DNA of 64,000 nt, from contig JADNRY010000064.1 of assembly GCA_015501585.1 (NCBI GenBank), forward strand, positions 124,001-188,000. The letters are read 5' to 3'. Origin of the DNA: Rhodocollybia butyracea. Its lineage: Eukaryota; Basidiomycota; Agaricomycetes; Agaricales; Omphalotaceae. Below the pieces are notes generated by a model that saw nothing but the letters and a program-made list of their open reading frames with translations, searched no databases and was not told the DNA's origin. Below, piece after piece: positions 55,839 through 64,000 of the stretch (its first letter is position 1; every line of letters begins with the position of its first letter). The position numbers were made by a program, and so were the translations under genes.

Positions 55839-58256
55839 ATGTCTTTCAGAAGTTCCAGTTCATCGACTCGTGTCTTTCAGGCCATAGCCTTGGGAGTCAT
55901 CTTACTAGCAACCTATCTGATCCCGAAGGTTGTTCGATGGAGGAACCGGATGGCCAAGGTTTGTCGTCACCTCAAGCTCAAATAATCTCTGAACTTGTTT
56001 TCCACAGCTCAACGCTATTCCTACCGTCGGAAACTCTGGATTCTTTTCATCCTACATCAGCGCTAGGAGGTTCAAAGATCATGCTCCAGAGATAATCCAA
56101 GAGGGATATCGCAAAGCAAGTTTATTTGTCCGTCTTGCTATCAGTTGCTAACTGTTATCCAACTTCGTAGTATCCTGGGCAAGCGTTCAAAGTACCTCTC
56201 CCCGACCGCTGGCATGTCATTGTTTCTGGAGAGGAGATGGTCAATGATCTCAAGAAAGCTAGCGACTTTGATGTCTCATTCGACGACGCTACTAGCGAGG
56301 TGTGTCCCGATTTACAGCTATTACTTCTCCCAGACTAAATCTTGGATGTAGACCATGCAAACAGAGTACACGCTGGGAAAAGATGCAAAAAATCCTTATA
56401 CGATCCCCGTGAGTGAATAGTTGTATACGAGATATACTCATTCACTGTTCTCCGAAAAGGTTGTCCGTAGTTCCCTCACGCGCGCTTTGCCTTCCCAGTT
56501 TCACGATCTGCAAGACGAGATTGAGGCGTCCTTCAATGATCTCATCCCTGCCAAAGGTGAATAATACATCGCCTATCCATCCATCCAAACTCTCAATGAC
56601 TTTTCTTCTCTTTCAAGAAACGGAATGGATGAAAGTATCAATGTTGTCTACCGTCATGAAACTTGTGTCTCGAACGAGTAATCGCTTTTTCGTTGGGTTG
56701 CCGTTGTGTGCGTCTTTCTCCCCCCCTTCCCTTTGCAATCGTTTTATTCAAGAAATACCTCTAGGCCGAGACCCGGACTACGTCGTGAGTAGCCTATTCC
56801 ACTGGCTCCAACTTTTTCTCGATCTTGATTTCGCTTCAACTTGCCCTCGCAGGATCTGAATATAAATTTCACTATCGACGCTTTCAACGGTGCCACCACT
56901 CTCCGACACTATCCTGGATTTCTCAAGCCGTGAGTTCAGTATACTTTCACTTTACTTCTAAAACCTACATCGCTTTTCTTTCGTATAGCCTTGTACGTCA
57001 ATTCTTGACCAACGTCCCCGAGTGCATGGCGCGCGCTCAAAAACATCTTGCGCCTATAATCGAGGAACGACTTGCGAAGGAGAAAACGTACGGAACTCTC
57101 GATTGGCCTGATAAACCTGTAAGCTTGCTTATTCTTTCAGACCAGAGTCGAACTATGAACTGAGATGCTACGTTGTAGAATGATCTGATTACATGGTTGT
57201 TGGACGAAGCGCACGTACAAGGGAATGGTAAACGTCCAGAGGATATCGTCACTAAAACTGTCCACTATGTAATCCTGGTCAACTTTGCTGCCATTCACAC
57301 TACGGTATGTTGTGTTTCGCAAATTTGGAGTACAATCTGTTCTAATTTGCTTCGCTTCTTGTATTTAGAGTATAGTAAGTCTCCATCCCTCGAGCGTTAC
57401 TCCTGACATGCAGTAGTGCTTACGGCGGAGTTTCTCTTTGCTAGACCTTCACTAATACTATCTACTATCTTGCTGCTAACCCCGAGATCGCCGATCCTCT
57501 TCGAGAAGAAATCAACTCGACTCTTCAAGAGCTGGGATGGACGAAAGGCGCAATGGGTAAGATGATAAAACTCGATAGTTTTTTGAAGGAGACGCAGAGA
57601 TTGACTGGAGTCAGTGGATGTAAGTCTCCAATTTGGCTTATTGAAGTATCCCCATTGATTAATTTCTCCGTCTATAGTGAGTATGGACCGAATGGTACTC
57701 CGAGATTTTACATTCTCAAACGGGACCGTGGTTCCGGCAGGAACAATCGTCGGTACAGCTTTGTATGGGTTGCATCACGATGAGGTGCGTTTTCTTGTTC
57801 AGGATCTTCCCTTGGAGTTCATTTGTCTCTAATTTCATTGATAGGCGCACTACGACGATCCCGAAACCTTTAGACCTTTCCGATTCTCCGCTGTACGAGA
57901 ACACGACGGAGAGAATCTGAAGCACCAGATGGTGGCCATAGATCCTTCATTCGGGTTGTTTGGCGGCGGGCGGCATATGTGGTGAGTCCCACGTCTTGTG
58001 CTATCCTTCTCTCCACTCACATTTCATCCTCTCAACCCTCTTTATCCCTCTCATTTCTCCTCAAACCTTTCCCTTCTGTAGCCCAGGAAGGTTCTTCGCA
58101 GTAAACGAAATCAAAGCGCTCATCGCGCATGTCCTACTCACATACGACGTCAAATTCGAAGACGACAAGGGGGTTCCTCCTCCGGTTTGGAATGGGGCGG
58201 CGTATAGCCCGAATAGATCTGCGGAGGTTATGTTTAGGAAGAGAGCTGAGGCTTGA
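55839..58256 (+). CDS. Cytochrome P450 monooxygenase
   Basis: Fifteen exons: 55839-55958, 56008-56115, 56171-56299, 56352-56408, 56460-56556, 56618-56707, 56765-56784, 56853-56929, 56989-57118, 57179-57304, 57369-57374, 57445-57619, 57678-57784, 57845-57981, 58082-58256, giving 517 aa. N-terminal membrane anchor (AIALGVILLATYLI), I-helix AAIHTTS, K-helix KETQRL (ExxR), PETFRPFRF, and haem-binding FGGGRHMCPGR with the cysteine ligand split over the last intron. ER-bound; uses NADPH-P450 reductase. Fungal P450s of this style act in secondary metabolism or xenobiotic oxidation; the substrate cannot be told, and no terpene or polyketide synthase is nearby. Exon 11 is only six bases (Ser-Ile). Intron 2 has a GC donor. 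The start ATG overlaps TATAAATG. Confidence 0.9.
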
Positions 58257-59499
58257 GAAGTCTCCTATAAGCAGAAAGAACACGACGATCAAGATAAGGC
58301 TTGAGTATCTTCTGTGTTTTGCGTTTTTTTTTTTTTTGTATTACGTTTTTGTGTATTTATATCTTGGATTTTCAATCAATTTCATTCAGCTAGCTACCTC
58401 AGTGTCCTCAGCGTCATGCCCACCCACTGAAAGCACCGTACATATACTATAATCGGTAACGCCGACAAGCGGCATGGCCCGCTACCTCGATATGTATAAT
58501 ACCGTAGCTGCTTACTGCAATTTGCGCGTAAGCCATCCGAAAGTGGTAGACCCCCCTTACACACGCGTGCGTATCAGGTACTTGTTCAATTAACGCGTGA
58601 TCCCTTTCTCCCTTCTTTCCTTTCTTTGAACGACCGGCATACGAAAAGCTCAACGTTCGGACCACGAAGTCGATGTATAGCTCAATTCAATATCGATCAA
58701 TGTACCTCGATACAAGTATTCGCGGATGAGTCTCGTTACTAGCCTGGTAACCATATCTGAGTTTCCACGTCCGTACCGTAGTTGAGCGTTACCTCCACTT
58801 TGTTTTCGCCCTCGCGCTCTCTTTCTCTGTCGAGACACAGCTTTGCCAGTGTCTGCACATCTACTCTTTCTCCAGTGTCATCAATATCTGAATTCTGTTC
58901 AACATCGTCGAACCATAACTCCACTGCCCGCAAGTTGCGTAGCTTACTATAGGTATCACTCTAGTTCTAGTCACGAACTTCAGGAAGTTCTATCCGGACA
59001 ATAAGACCACTAATGATTGAATAAGATAGTTTCATGTTTACTCTGGAGAAGTTTGAATTCCATATCACTCATAGTAGAATCATGGGAAGCGTCCAAGTCT
59101 TGGCAATCTACAAGGCTGCGCTATATTCCAGTAATGTACAGGTGTCTTGAGCTGACTCGGCGATTCTTTCTGATGAAATAAATAGGTTAGTTTTTTTCTA
59201 TCTATTCTTGATCTATTCTAACCTGCCTTTTAAGCCCGTTTTTCCGAACCGTTTTTCCAGCCTGAGCGCTCCTGGGCGCTGTCGTCACAAATTCTAAATT
59301 GAACGCATGGGTACGCTTGGAAGCAACATAACAGCCCACCTGTGCTCCCAAGCCAAGGGTTATTTTGGGTAATGGGGGCTGAATTCCAATATCTCGCAAG
59401 CGAAGCTATAAAATGGCATTTTTCTTGTCTTGTTTGAATCAGGTTCTCTTTCTTTTTTCCCTCTTTCTGCAAAGCGCTTGGTCCGCTTATACTCCTGTA
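58257..59499. other. Intergenic, no gene supported
   Basis: A T-run lies at 58325-58338. Minus-strand frames near 58450-58930 and 59200-59570 lack domains and look like chance. Confidence 0.5.
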
Positions 59500-59533
59500 C
59501 TTCCTTCCTTCCTTCCTTCCTTCCTTCCTTCCT
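59500..59533. repeat. (CTTC)n microsatellite
   Basis: Eight consecutive CTTC/TTCC units about 90 bp before the ATG of the next gene; it may lie in its 5' leader or promoter. Confidence 0.8.
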
Positions 59534-59619
59534 GAATCTTTACTTTTGCCTTCGCCGCCAACTCTCGCCAACTCATATTGATTTGCCTAATACCTCATCC
59601 CCTCACGAACTCACAAAAG

Positions 59620-60355
59620 ATGTTTAGCACTCTCTTTTTTGTCTTCCTTCAATGTGTATCTTTCCCAAGGCGTAAGTATGCTATAGTACTTATTCGTCTC
59701 ATACGCTGATTTTCTCATGCTCGTCGCAGTTTATGCCTTGCCTAGCCCGCAGCAAAGTGTCACGCTTGCATTCTACGGTGATGATGGATCTGCTCTCATC
59801 CCTGGCCAAGTCCTGGTGCCGCTGGGTACTGCAAATGGTGGTGATCAAACCACATTCCAAGATGTGATCTCTGATGCTATAACTGTGACCAGTACCAGCG
59901 GTATTGCAGTTGTCACTCAGGTCGTACCCACATCGTTTACAGGCACGTATACTTGCTCGTTATATGCTTACCCTATCTTACTTTGCATTCCAGCCTTACT
60001 AGTTGCATCGGCCTCTGGCTTCGATGTACAGGGCACATTCACTAACGTAGCTGATGAAGTCGTCACATTATCCGAAAGCTGTCATGCAACTGCCGCCAAC
60101 CAGGGGGAATGTGATATCTCTCTTGCTGGAGTTGTTGGTGCCGACAGCGGTTCACTTACTGAGGAAGTAGTTGCTCTCTCCGTCCCAACTTCTGCCCCTC
60201 AGGCTTCCGGTGCTCGCCCCGGCTCTCAGTCTGGCTCATCATCTACACCTTCTCCTACCTCCAAAAATCATGGGTCCAAGCATGAGTTGAACCAAAAGAT
60301 ATTAGTGGGATTGGTGCTAGGTACCGCAGTCATGGGAAGGTTTTTAGCGATGTAA
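59620..60355 (+). CDS. Secreted, C-terminally anchored protein, unknown function
   Basis: Exon 1 59620-59671 and exon 2 from 59730. The first 20 residues form a signal peptide (MFSTLFFVFLQCVSF). The mature part YALPSPQQSVTLAFYGDDG... is beta-rich, with two cysteines (SESCHATAANQGECDISL), followed by a Ser/Pro-rich stretch (ARPGSQSGSSSTPSPTS) and a hydrophobic C-terminus (ILVGLVLGTAVMGRFLAM) like a GPI signal or membrane helix. A possible 51-nt GC-AG intron at 59943-59993 is a multiple of three: 225 aa if kept, 208 if removed. Removal joins PTSFT to ALLVASASG and drops a cysteine-rich insert, so I favour splicing. Probably a cell-surface protein. Confidence 0.65.
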
Positions 60356-60499
60356 ACTTTGGGATCCAGACCCAGTTGAATACCTCGTATGGACCAGGAT
60401 TTCGAGGGAAAGAAACCTCACATGTCTCATATGTGTACGTTGTATAGCATAGTTTCTTTCTACATAAGATAGTTACGTTCAGTTGGAGCCTGACGAAAG

Positions 60500-61330
60500 T
60501 TGAAATGCCATATACTATTTATCATGGATAGCGACCAGATCTGGTTTGTTCGCTCCTCTCACTCAACTCTCACCACTTTGAGCACTGGTCTTGATCTAAA
60601 GGGATTGGCGCTGATGCTACTCCAAGGTTATTACAATATGTGCCAGAAGCAATACCAACATCGTGACCTCAGCATCGGAAACGTTCTCATGGTTGATGAA
60701 GCCATCCAGAGCAAGCCTTTCGAAACTTCCAATCCTAATGAAGTTCAGACGGAGATTCTGAAAATTTGTGGAGAACTAAAAATCGATACGCAGTGCCATG
60801 GCTTCGTCATCGATGGGGACATGGCTGTTGACTGGAGAAATTATTTCTCCAAGGACGACATTGGTGTTAAAGCAGTAAGAGTTACATTGATATAGTGTTG
60901 CTGAAGATTGAAATTTTTATAGGGTACGGCCGAATTCATGTCCGATGAACTATTGAGATCCGGTCGCAAGGATATGCACTCCCCGCTCGATGATTACCAT
61001 TCTCTCTATGATGTCGCCCAGTGGGCATGTGTATTCCATGAGCTCTCTCTCTAGCTCTCTCTCTAGAGGACTCACCCCAGTACCCTGAATACCTTCAGCT
61101 CCTACGCAGACAACTTTCTGGAGATAGAAGAGCGGACGCGACACATCTTATCACCTCTACTCGGAAGAAGGAAATGGAGTTTGGTTGGTAAAAGCTCAGC
61201 CGTTTCTCAGAGAATGGCATGATTCTCTTGGACTACTTGGCACCAAATGGAGACTCATTACTCAATCCCAAGGCTGCAGCATTCATCCGTTTCATCGGTG
61301 TGCAGACCTCGGTCTACTGTCTTTTCTAAA
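60500..61330 (+). pseudogene. Truncated FunK1-type kinase relic
   Basis: Exons 60500-60874 and 60923-61054 carry the C-lobe of a fungal FunK1 kinase: LALMLLQGYYNMCQKQYQHR, HRDLSIGNVLM (catalytic Asp and Asn), GFVIDGDMAVDW (metal Asp shifted into the DxD form of the family), GTAEFMSDELL and PLDDYHSLYDVAQWAC. The frame stops at 61052-61054. C-terminal FunK1 words such as AQPFLREWHDSLGLLGTKW continue beyond it in other frames (61180-61250). The whole N-lobe with the ATP lysine is missing. Inactive relic of a family common in Agaricomycetes. Confidence 0.72.
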
Positions 61331-62665
<1,335 letters not shown>

Positions 62666-64000
62666 TATGAATTTGTAGAAGTTTTGAAGGGTTTGCTTGG
62701 ATAGAAAAACTGGCTGGGTGACGGAGGGTGGGGAAGAAAGGGCGAAAAAGAAACGCTTTTTCGACTGCGATTTGGTGGAAGATGTGCACGTGAGTGTCAA
62801 TCACGCACGGATCTTGGCTATTCGGAGCCACTTTCTCGTTGGAAGATTGGTTTTTATTTTTTGTAGCCTCACCCTCTTCCTTGTTCAACACAATTTCTGG
62901 CTATCTCATTTAAATTCTTATGAGGATCCTTCTCGTGTTTTTCTTGTATTTTAGCTATTTTTTCCGCATGTACAATAAATCGGATGAATCAGAGTGTTTG
63001 AAAGCACAGCCACAACAGGAATTTCTCATCATCTTACTCGAACAACGAAAGTGTTCCAATCTAATCCAGAACCCTAGTCTGGTAGGGACCTCTTGTTACG
63101 TTCAGGATTCTGATTGCTTTTTCCGCCTCAACCTCACCTCACCATTCGATTCAGGTTCTATTCCTCAAAGCTTTCGATACGGGAGCGGCTGGGTGTCGCC
63201 CTGTTCTCTGAGTCCAATGTTCGGGCCTCGGGACTAGCGCTGCTATTACAACAAAATCATCTCATTTCGACTGCCGATACTTTGAGCTCGAAATTTGAAC
63301 GGAACGAAACATCGATTCCCATGCGATTATAGATGCGATTACCGCCTGTTCCTCAGCACTCCTGGTTGCCCGAAGCTTTTCGCTTGCCGTCTTCTCCGCC
63401 GATTTTCCTTCATCAGCTTGGAACGCCATATGGACACTATTCTTCCAGGGACCTTTCAATGTCCCGCTTTGCTTCGCCTGTTGGTCTTATAGTATAGGTT
63501 ACAGCGTACACTCCTTCCGCTGGTTGTAAGTTTCTTGATTCTTCAAGTTGTGCTTTTCTCTACAGTCTAGCAGTCAATCTCAGCTTGAACCAACCCACGG
63601 GACAAATTATTCATGTCCACCAGATAAAAACGATGGCTTCGGGCCTCCAAGAACATTCCGAGTTTTTACTTCCACCAGTTGCCGAGTCATCGTCTAGAGT
63701 TCACCTAATAATTTTCAATCTCGGTGTCCCCTGTACTTCGTCGTCTCGTCCATTCACCTCCTCCAGCTCACCTCCTCTTGTTGAAGTAGACTCTTAGTCG
63801 CTCTCTTTCATATCACATTCGTTCATAACTCACTTTCTACACCGAATCGTGCAAGGTCGAGAAGGAAGCGTAAGCAGATGCGACGCATGTGTAGTATCTT
63901 TTGCATTTTTACTTATGATGGGTTACGAGATTCGGTGGTGATATTCTTTTGCAAGTAACCCTATGGGCTCTCGTCCCAAAAATCACTCCGTATACGCTGC
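62666..64000. other. Histone H3 promoter side and spacer
   Basis: Upstream of H3 on the minus strand. Only short frames on the plus strand (the longest, 62920-63237, has no domain). A partner histone gene, often divergent from H3, is not within the window. Confidence 0.5.

Overview
The window reads as a basidiomycete (mushroom-forming, Agaricomycete-type) nuclear segment. The signs are many short introns of about 45-80 bp with CTAAC/CTGAC-like branch points, a seven-exon histone H3, a FunK1-type kinase relic, a Tad-like LINE relic typical of these fungi, and a sugar-porter gene cut into twelve exons. I saw no bacterial operon signals, CRISPR array or tRNA gene. All exon joins below are read from splice signals and reading phase; none is backed by transcript data.

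Layout. 1-25.5 kb is a repeat-rich block. It holds five copies (four intact, one broken) of a small secreted kinase-fold protein whose promoters and 3' flanks were copied along with the genes. Interleaved are LINE relics, a duplicated degenerate segment, a Dma1-like FHA gene, and a complete, very young Ty1/copia element at 11274-18036 with 515-bp LTRs differing at two positions, a GACCT target duplication, an initiator-tRNA primer site and a polypurine tract. 26-38.5 kb holds a frameshifted SGNH/GDSL esterase, an MFS sugar transporter, a small Hsp20-like protein, a cysteine-rich secreted/membrane protein and two unassigned genes, one carrying an A10 frameshift. 39.7-46.2 kb carries three tandem intronless paralogues of about 350 aa of unknown function whose downstream parts have diverged much more than their starts.

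46.6-53.2 kb is the most unusual part. Two minus-strand paralogues share a serine-rich N-terminus and a cyanovirin-N homology (CVNH) domain. One stops soon after a helical segment (315 aa). The other (11 exons, 750 aa by my reading) continues through three proline-rich repeats into a complete four-repeat annexin core. A CVNH-annexin fusion joins a carbohydrate-binding type of fold to a calcium/phospholipid-binding fold; I do not know a described example.

55.8-64 kb returns to ordinary genes: a 15-exon cytochrome P450 with a 6-nt micro-exon, a small secreted protein with a C-terminal anchor-like tail, a truncated FunK1 kinase relic, and histone H3 with one extra residue in its tail.

How the genes relate: this is not a pathway cluster. 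The recurring theme is local duplication with divergence (secreted kinase-like family, intronless trio, CVNH pair), next to retroelements that probably supply the breakpoints.
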